A DNA stretch of 64,000 nucleotides from Helichrysum umbraculigerum (lineage: Eukaryota; Streptophyta; Magnoliopsida; Asterales; Asteraceae). This document shows, one piece after another, positions 36,018 to 46,273 of this stretch. The stretch is taken from contig CATIUR010000005.1 in assembly GCA_949592205.1 (NCBI GenBank), forward strand, positions 30,254,179 through 30,318,178, read 5' to 3'. The position numbers and the translations under genes were made by a program. Below the pieces are notes generated by a model. The model was not told the DNA's origin, did not search any database, and worked only from the letters and a program-made list of their open reading frames with translations. The first letter of the stretch is position 1. The number at the start of each line of letters is the position of its first letter.

Positions 36018-39000
36018 TTAGCTCGAGTGCACGGACGGTGCTTTGTCTGGGAAGAGATGTGGGTATTTCTGTCGCATTTGGTCTTCCCGCTCCCAGGTGA
36101 ATTCAGGACCACACCTAGAATTCCACCTGACTTTTACGATGGGAATACGACTCTGTTTCAATCGCTTGACCTCACGGTCCATGATTTCCATAGGTTCCTC
36201 GACAAAATGAAGTTTATCATCGATTTGGATTTCGTCGAGCGGTATTATTAGTGTCTCGTCAGACAGACATTTCTTTAGGTTAGAAATGTGAAAGGTGTTG
36301 TGAACGCTGCTAAGCTCAGCAGGAAGTTGCAGGCGGTATGCCACTAGACCAATCCTTCCAAGGATTTCGAATGGTCCGATGTATCTAGGGTTTAGTTTGC
36401 CTCGTTTTTCGAATCGAATGACACCTTTCCACGGTGCCACTTTGAGAAGTACCTTGTCCCCTACCTGGAACTCAAGGTGTTTGCGTCTCACGTCAGCATA
36501 GCTTTTCTGACGATCACGTGCGGCTTTCAGCCGGTTTTGAATACCAATGATTTTCTCAGTAGTTTCATGAATGATTTCCGGACCCGTGAGTTGGGAATCT
36601 CCTAACTCAGTCCAACAGATAGGTGATCGGCACTTACGCCCGTAGAGTGCCTCGAAGGGTGCAGTCTTAATGCTGGTATGGTAACTGTTGTTGTACGAGA
36701 ACTCGCACAACGGTAAGTGGCTTTCCCAAGAAGTACCGAAGTCCACTACGCAGGCTCGTAGCATATCCTCCAGTGTTTGGATGGTTCGCTCGCTTTGACC
36801 ATCGGTTTGCGGGTGATAAGCTATACTCATATCCAGACGAGTACCGAGAGATTTCTGTAACGATTGCCAAAAGTTGAAAGTGAAACGGCTGTCTCTATCC
36901 GAGATGATCGAGATGGGTACACCGTGTCGCGAAACAATTTCTTTGATGTAGATGCGAGCCAAACGCTCCATCTTGTCAGTTTCCTTGATGGCCAGAAAAT
37001 GAGCAGATTTTGTGAGACGGTCCACAATCACCCAAATGGTATCGCAACCGCTTGAAGTTTTCGGTATTTTGGTAATGAAGTCCATGGCAATTTGCTCCCA
37101 TTTCCATTGAGGAATTTCAAGTTGTTGGAGCAATCCCGAGGGTCTTTGGTGTTCGGCCTTGACTTTGGAACATGTTAAGCATTTACTGACGTACATGGCG
37201 ATGTCAGCTTTCATGTTAGGCCACCAATACAACCCTTTGACGTCGTGATACATCTTGTCAGAACCAGGATGTATAGAGTATCGAGTTTTGTGAGCTTCAG
37301 CCATCACCAAATCTCGCAAGTTTCCGAATTTGGGTAACCACACCCGGTTAGAGAAGTATCGAGTCCCATCGGGTTTGATTTCGAATTGTTTATCCAAGCC
37401 TCGTAAGGCTTCATTTTTCAGGTTTTCATCACTGAGTGCTTCAAGCTGAGTGGTAAGGATTTGAGCAGGGAGCTCGTTACGAATTGTCATAGAAAGTGCT
37501 CGGACTCGAAGGGGTTTCACTCGTTCTTTTCGGCTTAAGGCATCGGCGACTACTTTTGCCTTGCCCGGATGGTATTTGATCTCGCAGTCGTAGTCACTAA
37601 GTAACTCAACCCAACGACGTTGCCTCATGTTTAGATCCTTCTGATCGAATATGTGTTGGAGACTTTTGTGATCGGTAAAGATAGTGCTTTTCGTACCGTA
37701 GAGATAATGTCTCCAGATTTTCAATGCGAAGACCACGACACCTAACTCGAGGTCGTGGGTCGTATAGTTTTTCTCGTGGATTTTTAGTTGTCGTGAGGCA
37801 TAGGCAATGACTTTTTCCCGTTGCATTAACACGCAACCAAGTCCTTGGTGTGAGGCGTCGCAATAAACTACGAAGTCATCGGTGCCCTCGGGTAAGGACA
37901 AGATTGGTGCACTGCAAAGTTTGTGTTTCAATAGCTGGAAAGCTGACTCTTGTTTATCAGTCCAATCGAACTTCTTATCTTTCTGAGTCAGTGTTGTTAA
38001 GGGAACAACTATTCTTGAAAAGTTTTCAATGAATCGACGGTAATAACCAGCAAGACCTAAGAATTGTCTCACTTCGGTTGGAGTGGCCGGTGACTCCCAG
38101 CCCTTGATTGCTTCAATCTTGGTGGGATCAACATGAATTCCCTGGCTGTCAATCACGTGTCCGAGGAATTGAACAGTTCGAATCCGGAACTCACACTTAG
38201 AGAATTTGGCATATAACTCTTCGTGTCTAAGGAGTCCTAGAATGGTTTTCAGATGTTGAGCATGTTCATGTTCATCGCGAGAGTAAATCAGGATATCATC
38301 GATAAACACAATGACGAATTTGTCAAGATATGGTTTGCACACCCGATTCATAAGGTCCATGAATACGGCCGGTGCGTTGGTTAGACCGAATGGCATCACT
38401 TGGAATTCGTAATGCCCATAACGAGTTCGGAAAGCTGTCTTTGGGATATCGTTGTCGCGGACTCGGAATTGATGATAACCTGACCGTAGATCAATCTTTG
38501 AGTAAACACTCGATCCCTGGAGTTGGTCAAATAGGTCATCGATTCTAGGAAGCGGGTACCGATTCTTTATGGTTAGCTTATTCAGCTCTCGATAGTCGAT
38601 ACACATGCGGAAAGATCCATCTTTCTTTTTCACGAATAAGACCGGAGCTCCCCAAGGCGAGGAACTTGGTCGAATAAATCCTCTGTCCAGGAGTTCCTGT
38701 AGTTGGTTAGACAACTCCTGCATTTCGGATGGTGCTAGACGGTATGGGGCTCGTGCCACGGGTGCAGCCCCTGGCACAAGTTCGATTTGACATTCAATTT
38801 GTCTAGGTGGCGGAAGTCCGGGTAAATCCTCAGGAAAGACTTCCGGGAAATCCCGCACGATTGGAACATCCTCAAGTCGCTTCTCCTCCGACTTCTTCTC
38901 CGTTACATGTGCAAGGATGGCTTGATACCCTTTTCGTAGATATTTTCTAGTTTTCAGGCAGGATACAATATTCAGATTCCGTCTGCCGATCTCCCCTTGT

Positions 39001-40427
39001 AGGACTAAGGTTCCACCGGAGACAAGAGGTATGCGAACGAGTTTGTCATAACAGATGATTTCAGCTCGGTGCTCGGATAACCAATCCATACCGACAATAA
39101 TATCGAAGCTGCCGATCTCGACAGGGATTAAATCAATGGGAAACGTTTCGTTCGTAAGGTTAAGTGTACAGTTGCGTATGATACTATCAGTCTCAATCAG
39201 CTTGCCGTTAGCTAGTTCTACAATGTATTTAGCATCTAAGGCAGTGGGAGTTATATCAAGTAAAGGGCTAAATTTTTCAGAAATGAAACTTCTATCGGCA
39301 ACAGTATCAAATAATACGGAAGCAGTAAGGTCGTTGAGAAGGAACGTACCCGTCACGACATTCGGGTCTTGTCTGGCTTCCCCAGCTTTGATAACGAATG
39401 CTCTACCGCGAGCTGGGTTGTTGTTGTTTTTCAGCTTTGGGCAATCTTTCTTGAAATGCCCTAAATTTCCGCACCCAAAGCAGGCCTTTGGTGCATTAGT
39501 GTTGGGGGTAGGAACATTGGCCCGGCAATACTTGGCTAAATGCCCGAACCGTTTGCAGTTGGAGCAAGGGCAAGAACCGTCATGATGGCGGTTGCATTTG
39601 GAACAGTAGGGTTTGTTCCCGATGTACCCTTTCTTTTCCGAAGTTCCCGATGAATAAGCCTTAACAGACTCAGGCTTTTTGTTGGAGATTTGGTTAGATG
39701 AGTTGGGGTTTCCTTCCCATTTGCGTCTGTTGTTTGCAGATGGGGTTGAAGTTGTGCCACGGCGGACAGAATTTGCCGTTAGCTCATGGGCCATACGAAT
39801 GGCGCTCTGAATAGTACCCGGTTTGGATGACGTCACCAGGTCTTGGAGTCTCTCGGGAAGTCCATCAACGTATTTCTCGATCCTCTTGTACTCAGGATCG
39901 ACCATGGATGGGCACAGAAGTGCCAGTTGGTGAAAACGGTTGGTGTAACCGGTGATGTCATCACCCTGCATTTTGTGGTTCCAGAATTCCAATTCCAGCT
40001 GTTTCAATTCATCCCTGGGGCAGTACTCGCCCCTTAACATCTCATTCAACTCCTCCCACGGGAGTTTGTAAGCATTAGCAATACCCACAGTCTGGGCATA
40101 GGTGTTCCACCAGGTGAGAGCGGTGTTAGAAAAAGTACTGACGGAGAACTTAACCTTGTCTCCCTCCGCACAGTTGCAGATAAGAAATACAGATTCGATT
40201 TTCTCGATCCAGCGTACTAGACCGATAGCTCCCTCAGTACCTGCAAAGCTCAAAGGTTTGCAGTTCTGGAAGTCTTTGTAAGAACAGGGTTTGGGTTGTG
40301 GTGCATTGTTAGCTGTATCTTCGCTACCAGGGTTTGAGGTTCGGGTAGCTAAGGCTTGGGCTACACTACGGGCAATCAGACCCGTTATTTCGGCTTCGCT
40401 GAGGGTGACTTGTCGGCGAGGAGGCAT
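36018..40427 (-). CDS. gag-pol: Element F gag-pol polyprotein (open, protease motif altered)
   Basis: A single open frame of 1469 residues starting at MPPRRQ (an in-frame Met 40 codons upstream lies in leader sequence and is less likely). Order: Gag capsid, three cysteine clusters, protease, reverse transcriptase (FIDD), RNase H, integrase (HHCC, DDE with QSERT) and a C-terminal chromodomain-like segment (EFTWEREDQMRQKYPHLF). The protease motif reads DTVAD at residues 374-378, where E has DTGAD; the codon is GTT at 39300-39302. The glycine is almost invariant in retropepsins, so processing is probably lost. The second Cys-box in Gag also has Tyr before its last Cys. Gag and Pol are in one frame with no frameshift, as in many Tekay elements. 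Confidence 0.94.
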   Translation of the reverse strand: MPPRRQVTLSEAEITGLIARSVAQALATRTSNPGSEDTANNAPQPKPCSYKDFQNCKPLSFAGTEGAIGLVRWIEKIESVFLICNCAEGDKVKFSVSTFSNTALTWWNTYAQTVGIANAYKLPWEELNEMLRGEYCPRDELKQLELEFWNHKMQGDDITGYTNRFHQLALLCPSMVDPEYKRIEKYVDGLPERLQDLVTSSKPGTIQSAIRMAHELTANSVRRGTTSTPSANNRRKWEGNPNSSNQISNKKPESVKAYSSGTSEKKGYIGNKPYCSKCNRHHDGSCPCSNCKRFGHLAKYCRANVPTPNTNAPKACFGCGNLGHFKKDCPKLKNNNNPARGRAFVIKAGEARQDPNVVTGTFLLNDLTASVLFDTVADRSFISEKFSPLLDITPTALDAKYIVELANGKLIETDSIIRNCTLNLTNETFPIDLIPVEIGSFDIIVGMDWLSEHRAEIICYDKLVRIPLVSGGTLVLQGEIGRRNLNIVSCLKTRKYLRKGYQAILAHVTEKKSEEKRLEDVPIVRDFPEVFPEDLPGLPPPRQIECQIELVPGAAPVARAPYRLAPSEMQELSNQLQELLDRGFIRPSSSPWGAPVLFVKKKDGSFRMCIDYRELNKLTIKNRYPLPRIDDLFDQLQGSSVYSKIDLRSGYHQFRVRDNDIPKTAFRTRYGHYEFQVMPFGLTNAPAVFMDLMNRVCKPYLDKFVIVFIDDILIYSRDEHEHAQHLKTILGLLRHEELYAKFSKCEFRIRTVQFLGHVIDSQGIHVDPTKIEAIKGWESPATPTEVRQFLGLAGYYRRFIENFSRIVVPLTTLTQKDKKFDWTDKQESAFQLLKHKLCSAPILSLPEGTDDFVVYCDASHQGLGCVLMQREKVIAYASRQLKIHEKNYTTHDLELGVVVFALKIWRHYLYGTKSTIFTDHKSLQHIFDQKDLNMRQRRWVELLSDYDCEIKYHPGKAKVVADALSRKERVKPLRVRALSMTIRNELPAQILTTQLEALSDENLKNEALRGLDKQFEIKPDGTRYFSNRVWLPKFGNLRDLVMAEAHKTRYSIHPGSDKMYHDVKGLYWWPNMKADIAMYVSKCLTCSKVKAEHQRPSGLLQQLEIPQWKWEQIAMDFITKIPKTSSGCDTIWVIVDRLTKSAHFLAIKETDKMERLARIYIKEIVSRHGVPISIISDRDSRFTFNFWQSLQKSLGTRLDMSIAYHPQTDGQSERTIQTLEDMLRACVVDFGTSWESHLPLCEFSYNNSYHTSIKTAPFEALYGRKCRSPICWTELGDSQLTGPEIIHETTEKIIGIQNRLKAARDRQKSYADVRRKHLEFQVGDKVLLKVAPWKGVIRFEKRGKLNPRYIGPFEILGRIGLVAYRLQLPAELSSVHNTFHISNLKKCLSDETLIIPLDEIQIDDKLHFVEEPMEIMDREVKRLKQSRIPIVKVRWNSRCGPEFTWEREDQMRQKYPHLFPDKAPSVHSS

Positions 40428-40691
40428 GATGCTGACAAGAAAAGGACAAGGAAAGAAAGATAAGATAATTGCAATGAAATTATGATATATCACAAGTGTA
40501 TATGATGAGATACACGATAATAGTACGAAGTGATAATCATATTCCATTTAGATAATCAAGTTGGATACAAGGTAGGGTTTTCCAAAAGATTACAGAGTAA
40601 TAGTAGTACAAAAGTGCCGGGAATTATTGAATCCGGTCGAATTACATAAGTCCTATTTTGGCAGATAATTGATTACAAGATGAAGACTACT
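40428..40691 (-). other. Element F spacer between coiled-coil frame and gag
   Basis: AT-rich untranslated spacer; an in-frame extension of gag into it is considered fortuitous. Confidence 0.5.
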
Positions 40692-41204
40692 CTAGTCTTG
40701 ACGTAAGCTGACTTGCTCCATTAGCGCAACAAGGCGATCCACGGTTTCTGCAAGTCTGTTGGCTTGCCTGGCGTTGTCTTCAACCAAGGCCAGTCGTTGT
40801 ACCAGTGCTCAAGAGTACTCCTCAGTCTCCTGTGAACGCTGTTCACATTCCTCTAGTCGGTTTTTTATGAGTTCATCCGCATCTAATTCAGCAGTCATTG
40901 AATCCTGAATTATGCTTACAGAGAGGCTGGTATCTTCTTGTTCTCGTCGGAGTTGGGATAAGTGATCAAGTGCTTGGCGAAGCAGGTGGGTCATTCGGTG
41001 TTGTTCCCGTTCGAGATTCTCGAGCCTTTGCTCCTGAAGATGGAGTCGGGTAGCTAACACTGGCACCGTGAGATGTGCCGAGTTCTGAGAGTTATGAACA
41101 AGATAGGGGCTGGTTCGAGGTGACCTAGTGGTCCTCCTGGCTATTCGCAGGTTTAGAGATCCTTGCGGATGAGAGCGTGACGAATTGGGTGGTGTATTTG
41201 CCAT
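40692..41204 (-). pseudogene. Element F coiled-coil frame upstream of gag, one in-frame stop
   Basis: Equivalent to 22800-23306 in E: it begins MANTPPNSSRSH, shares the Ser/Arg-rich head and the heptad-rich body (LENLEREQHRMTHLLRQ), and would run 170 codons. A TGA at 40809-40811 cuts it after about 131 residues. Beyond the stop the similarity to E continues in the same frame (NRLAETVDRLVALMEQ), so this is a point lesion rather than a different end. Function unknown. Confidence 0.75.
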
Positions 41205-41510
41205 TCTTGTGGCAGAGTGCAAGTAAGACGAGGATAATATATGGGTAAGTACATAATATTCAGCATAGTGTCTAGTACGTATCAAGTAATGGTCTGGTTC
41301 TCTCGTGGTCAGAGTCAACTAACGTATCCCCGCTCAACATAATCGTTTCAGACCTTACATCATCTTTCCTTAATTGTACATAGTTGATCAGGCTATGTTA
41401 AATTAAAGTCGTATGCTGTAATTCCTGAACCAGTCATGCCTAATAAGAAATACTGCCTAACGGTCATAGTCTAGGCCCACCAAATGCAACCTAGTTCACT
41501 ATAATCTTAG
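41205..41510 (-). other. Element F leader next to the primer-binding site
   Basis: Non-coding, strongly similar to 23307-23600 of E. Confidence 0.55.
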
Positions 41511-41522
41511 GCTCTGATACCA
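41511..41522 (-). other. Primer-binding site of element F (initiator-Met tRNA)
   Basis: The minus strand reads TGGTATCAGAGC, three bases from the LTR at 41526. Confidence 0.9.
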
Positions 41523-41525
41523 ATC

Positions 41526-43874
41526 TGTAACACCCTCAAATTCACTGTTTGGCGGAAGCAAGTTTTGAGGTGCTACTAATCAAATATCACAGCGCAAAGA
41601 TAAAGCAAACGACATCTATATGCAACGTTTATAAATTAGTTAAATTCCCATAGATATAATGTTTGAAAACTTGATGTTTTCGTATACAAAAATGTAGTTT
41701 CCTAGAGTTCACGCGTATAGCGGGAGATTATATTACATAATCAAAATATACAAAAGATAATGCTAAGAATCTCCGTTAATGCAGTTGTGTTGAAATCATG
41801 CGACTCTAGCTATGTCCTGGAGTAATCCTACTCCGTCTGTGTACCTGAGAATACATGCTAAAAGGGTCAACACGAATGTTGGTGAATCTCACAGGTTTGT
41901 AAGTAATATCAGTTTTGAACACAAGATTTCATCAGTAGTGCCCGTAGGCGTAAAATCAGTATTTGCAATCCAGCAAATGTAAAACCAGTATTTGCAATCC
42001 AGCAAATGTAAGTAAGTAAGTTATACCGTTGCCATGAGGTTCATAATCGAAGCTTAACCCGTAAGTAATAATTTGCTCCCGTGACATGCTCGTAACTGAG
42101 CAAGCATAAGTAACGAATAATAGTCGCCCGTTTATACAGAACGGTTCGTGGTAGCGCTACTACCCCGGGCGGGGAGGGTCATTTCCCTAATGGATCCATT
42201 AACTAGTGTTCGCGCTTAAGTCCATAACTAACGATATATGATGGAGAGACTTCAGTAGAAAGTAAGTAACTCAGGCAATCCCGTATAGTAAAAAGAATAG
42301 TTCATACTTGTGTTCAAGAAAAGTAAGCAATGTATCTCACCCCGTATGTAAAACAGTAAAAGTGGGGCTGTAAGACTCACCTGAGTCTTGTAGTAATCAG
42401 TAGCAATTAGCAAGTAGTAAGTAAAGCAAGTAGGTTCTCCAAACCGTAACCTTCAAATGCCTAAACATATGAGGTTATGTAAGTATGTGTTCCGTTAGAC
42501 GTTTCGTTTAGTTGTACACAACTAGTACATCCAATGTTTGTCCGTATGTTTGTAATTGTTTGTTGTTGGAAAACATGTTTGGCCCGTTGGTAACGGTTTG
42601 TAATAATAATTCTAAAATGTTGACTTTGCTACAGTAAATGTGCTACAGTGAATTGCTACAGTAAAATTTGACTTTGCTACAGTAACTTTGACTTTGCTAT
42701 AGTGAAAATCCTTCAAAATTTCTGATTCTGCGACACAATTTGCGACACAAGGATTTGGTATGCGACACAAGCGTTGTGTCGCATAGGAATGCGACACAAG
42801 AGTTTTGCGACACAAGGGTTGTGTCGCATAAACGTTCGATGCTAAATCAATAGCGACATAAGGGTTGTGTCGTATAAGGTTTACGACACAATGGTGCGAC
42901 ACAATGTACGACATAAGCTACGACACAAAATGCGACACAAATGGATTTATGCGACACAACATGCGACACAAGCGTTGTGTCGCAAAGATGAACACCAGCC
43001 CAGAAAGTTTCGGCTGTCGTGATTTTTCGACCAAAAACGCAAATCTAACATCTTTTTAAGCTGTAAAATCGTGTTTTATTCATACATATGGACAATACTA
43101 AGTTGTGTAAACATTATAACATCAAAACATTACACCAAAATGAGTAAATCTAAGGATTTAGATATTTTCTTACAAATGCAAATCGAGAGAGATGGAGGCC
43201 GAAAATGATGATGATGCTTTTGTTAATCTTGTTCATTGCTTGATGGTGATTCCGAAAATATAAATTTCGTGTGTTGATTTGTAATTTCGAAATTTTGGTG
43301 TGGATTTGGTTGAGAGAGTTTTTAGAGTGTGTGTGTGTGTTTTGTTTAAGAGAAAATGAGAGAAAGAGATGAGAGGGTGGGTGGTGTTGGCTGATCCAAA
43401 AGAAGGAGGGAGGGAGAACACTCCCTAAAACACAGTGTTTACTCCGTGTCCTAATTGATTAATCGCTTATTTTTAACCTCGGTCCAAATGGATGTACCTT
43501 AAAATTGTTAAGAGTATTTTAACGAAATTACTCTGCGAATATATATTAAAATACTTGCCGAGATATTTAATATACTTTTGTTGAATTATTGAAAATGTCG
43601 TCGCGACAATATAAATAATGTCCGTTCAACTGTGTATTTTATATAGTAAAATACGTTATCATTATTTAAGTAAGTTTCTGTCACCAACGTCCAAATAATT
43701 TGTGTCGGACTCCTTCTGGTTAATTTCTACGATTTAATCAAATCGCGTACGTACATATATATAAATCACCTTGTATATACAAATAGAGTCTGCAATTAAT
43801 CCTATTACATACTAATTACAACTAGTTACAAATAATTAGGCATAATTAATTATCATAATTAGGCAGGTGTTACA
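41526..43874 (-). repeat. 5' LTR of element F (2349 bp)
   Basis: Partner of 33648-35984; its 12 extra bases are accounted for by one extra unit in the inverted array. It ends GTGTTACA before AATGG. Confidence 0.94.
42729..42984. repeat. TGCGACA/TGTCGCA inverted-repeat array, right LTR of F
   Basis: About thirteen CGACA and four TGTCG in 256 bp. Confidence 0.9.
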
Positions 43875-43942
43875 AATGGTTAGGAGTAGTCTTACGGGCT
43901 AGTATATTTTGTCGTTTGTTTGTTATCCTTAAACTACCAAAT

Positions 43943-43960
43943 GGCTTTTAGCCTAGCGGT
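43943..43960 (+). mobile_element. tRNA-derived SINE, 5' part (interrupted)
   Basis: GGCTTTTAGCCTAGCGGT contains TAGCCTAGCGG, a perfect match to the RNA polymerase III A-box consensus TRGCNNAGYGG. The rest of the SINE resumes at 52349 with the B-box-like GGTTCAAGTC. Confidence 0.6.
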
Positions 43961-45246
43961 AGGGGCGGATCCAGTGTGTATGGACTGGGGTCCCAGGCCC
44001 CCCATGAATTTAGCTCAACTAGTGTAATATATTGACATTTTGAAGCTAAATCCAACCTAATTTCAGTCAGGCCCCCACTCAAATTTAACTAGGCCCTTAA
44101 ATATTTGAAGAACTGATAAAGAACAAGAAAAAGTGATAATGGGCCTGCATTTTAAACTCATCCAGTCATCATCTGACTAATATTTTCTCTCCATCAACGA
44201 TGTGGGATTGATACTAGGTTATTTCCATGTATATAAATACCATTTCTTGTATTTTTAGCTCTTAGTTTTTGCATATAGTAATTGAGTGAAAAAAGATGTA
44301 GGTTATATACGTCTATGATTGTCTTTTATTTATTATATATAACTTGATAAGGGAAAAATAAAACTTGAGGTTTACTGAAATTTTAATATAATATTGTCTA
44401 ATGAATTGATAAATTATATGGTTGACATTTACAAACATACTCAAGTCGCCAAAATTTTTTTTTTGCATTAAAAGTGTAACTATTGATAAAGAAGTAGAAA
44501 TATGTTATCGTTTTTGCCAATATGGTTTGACCCAAACTTACTTAGTCATATTACCCGACCCGCTTATATCTATCTTTTAATCTCTTACTAGATTATAACC
44601 CGCGAATTCGCGAGATACCTCATGATTTTAATATAAAGATTATACTATATTTTATTTTTTTTATGTAATTTTTAAGTTGACATATTTTGCGGTTAACATT
44701 GCATAAATGTTTTGAATGGAATGATGAAATCAAGATTGTCGAATCATCTATTTTTTAGTCAATAATAGCACCCTACATGTTGTAGATGTCAAGGAGAGTA
44801 AAATAAGCGATAAATATTACGTATGTTCGCTAGAAAAAGGTCAGAATATTACATTGAAAATAAATGCTTATCTACTTGAAATAAACGACTTTTAATATAC
44901 CTGAGATTTGTGGTATATGTAGATGGATACTTGCTTCCAAATTCCAATACAATCCTCCTAGAAATTCATTTGGCCATCGACTTAAATATAATTCAATCTA
45001 GCATAATGCTATCATGTCACAATGATCAGTTTCAAACCACATATCCAAACACTCAATAAAACAAATTTTCCATCATACATCACGAGAAGTAAATGGTGAA
45101 CTTGAAAGGGTTAGTGATATCAATTCAACATTTTTTGTAAACTAATTCTTCTAAAATATTAGAATTCGTGTGGGCTTGTATCATGTTATCTAAAACTCAA
45201 TATTAGTTTTATTGATGTGTGCAGATTTCTAAAATGTCTCCATTTA

Positions 45247-45583
45247 GGGTGCATTTAGTTACAGAAAAGTTTCTCCATTTTTTTTTCATCTCTCTAGAGA
45301 ATGAGAAGTATTTTACTTCTTTAGAAAAGCATGAAAAATCTAGAAAACGTGTTTAGTTGCAAGGGGTGGAGTTTTCCTTTTTCAAGAAATAGTAGAGATG
45401 GAAAACTTAGAAAATCATCAAAAGTAGTTTTCAACTTTGTAGTTATAAAAAGGAAAACAAGAATTTTCCTTTTCTTAGAAAAGTTTTTTGGAAAACTCAA
45501 ATTTGAACACGTTTTCTAATTTTCTTGTTTTCTTAGAGAATTTTTCTAGAAAAGTGGGAAGTTTTCTGTAACTAAACGCAGCC
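45247..45583. mobile_element. Tourist-like (PIF/Harbinger) MITE
   Basis: The inverted ends GGGTGCATTTAGTTACAGAA and the complement of GTTTTCTGTAACTAAACGCAGCC are flanked by TTA (45244-45246 and 45584-45586). It is 337 bp long with no coding capacity. The small reading frames here lie inside its inverted repeats. Confidence 0.85.
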
Positions 45584-45659
45584 TTAGCTTCCTTTTTAGT
45601 TAACATTATCAGGTACAAGATGATTGAAAGAAAATTTTGAACATTTGAATTATCATATA

Positions 45660-45910
45660 CTCCCTCCGTCCCGTATCTATTGTCCACTATTCCTTTTTGG
45701 GATGTCCCAATTTAATTGTCCACTTCCATAAATGGAAAAGAATAATGAGATAAAGTTCATTTATGCTCCTAATTTATATATGTAAGACAAAAAGGTATGT
45801 AAAAAGTAAAGGGTAAAATTGTCTTGTTACCAAAAAGTAAGAGAGATGGTGATATTTTTCTTAAACTGCGTGTTTTTTGTCTGGGGACAATAAAATTGGG
45901 ACGGAGGGAG
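45660..45910. mobile_element. Stowaway-like MITE
   Basis: Inverted ends CTCCCTCCGTCCC and GGGACGGAGGGAG, flanked by TA (45658-45659 and 45911-45912). At 251 bp it is typical of plant Tc1/mariner MITEs. Confidence 0.9.
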
Positions 45911-46273
45911 TAGTAGTTAATGAACAATCCACTAATTCGAATAGACTTAGCAATAGAAAATCAAAATCCAAAATGCTGATAGAAGAAATTTATATGGAAA
46001 TATCTTATTATAAAATTTAAATGTTTATAGAAAGTTAGTTTTTATAAACATCTAACTTTATTAATCTAGCATTACAAACTCCCAAATGTTAATTGCAATT
46101 CTTTATTCCACTTGCTCTACGCATCAAACACAAACTATGAAACTAATGGAAGCTAAGGCATCAAAATAAATAGACCAAAGGTTTAGCAGGTCAAGATAAC
46201 CATGAACAAATCGAAACTAAATCCAGCACACTTTATATCTATCAGAGGGGAAGTGTTTGGCCACCATTTTATG

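Larger units (their letters stand above)
33648..43874 (-). mobile_element. Element F: full-length Tekay/Del-like Ty3/gypsy retrotransposon
   Basis: LTRs at 33648-35984 and 41526-43874 are flanked by the perfect duplication AATGG (33643-33647 and 43875-43879). It has the same organisation as E, and the LTRs are related to but distinct from those of E. The iMet primer site and purine-rich tract are intact. Gag-pol is open throughout, but the protease active site is changed and the upstream frame has a stop, so autonomy is doubtful. Confidence 0.95.

Noticed and set aside
43949..43960. tRNA gene suggested by the A-box match
   Set aside because: No cloverleaf or acceptor stem; box spacing and the A-rich tail fit a SINE.
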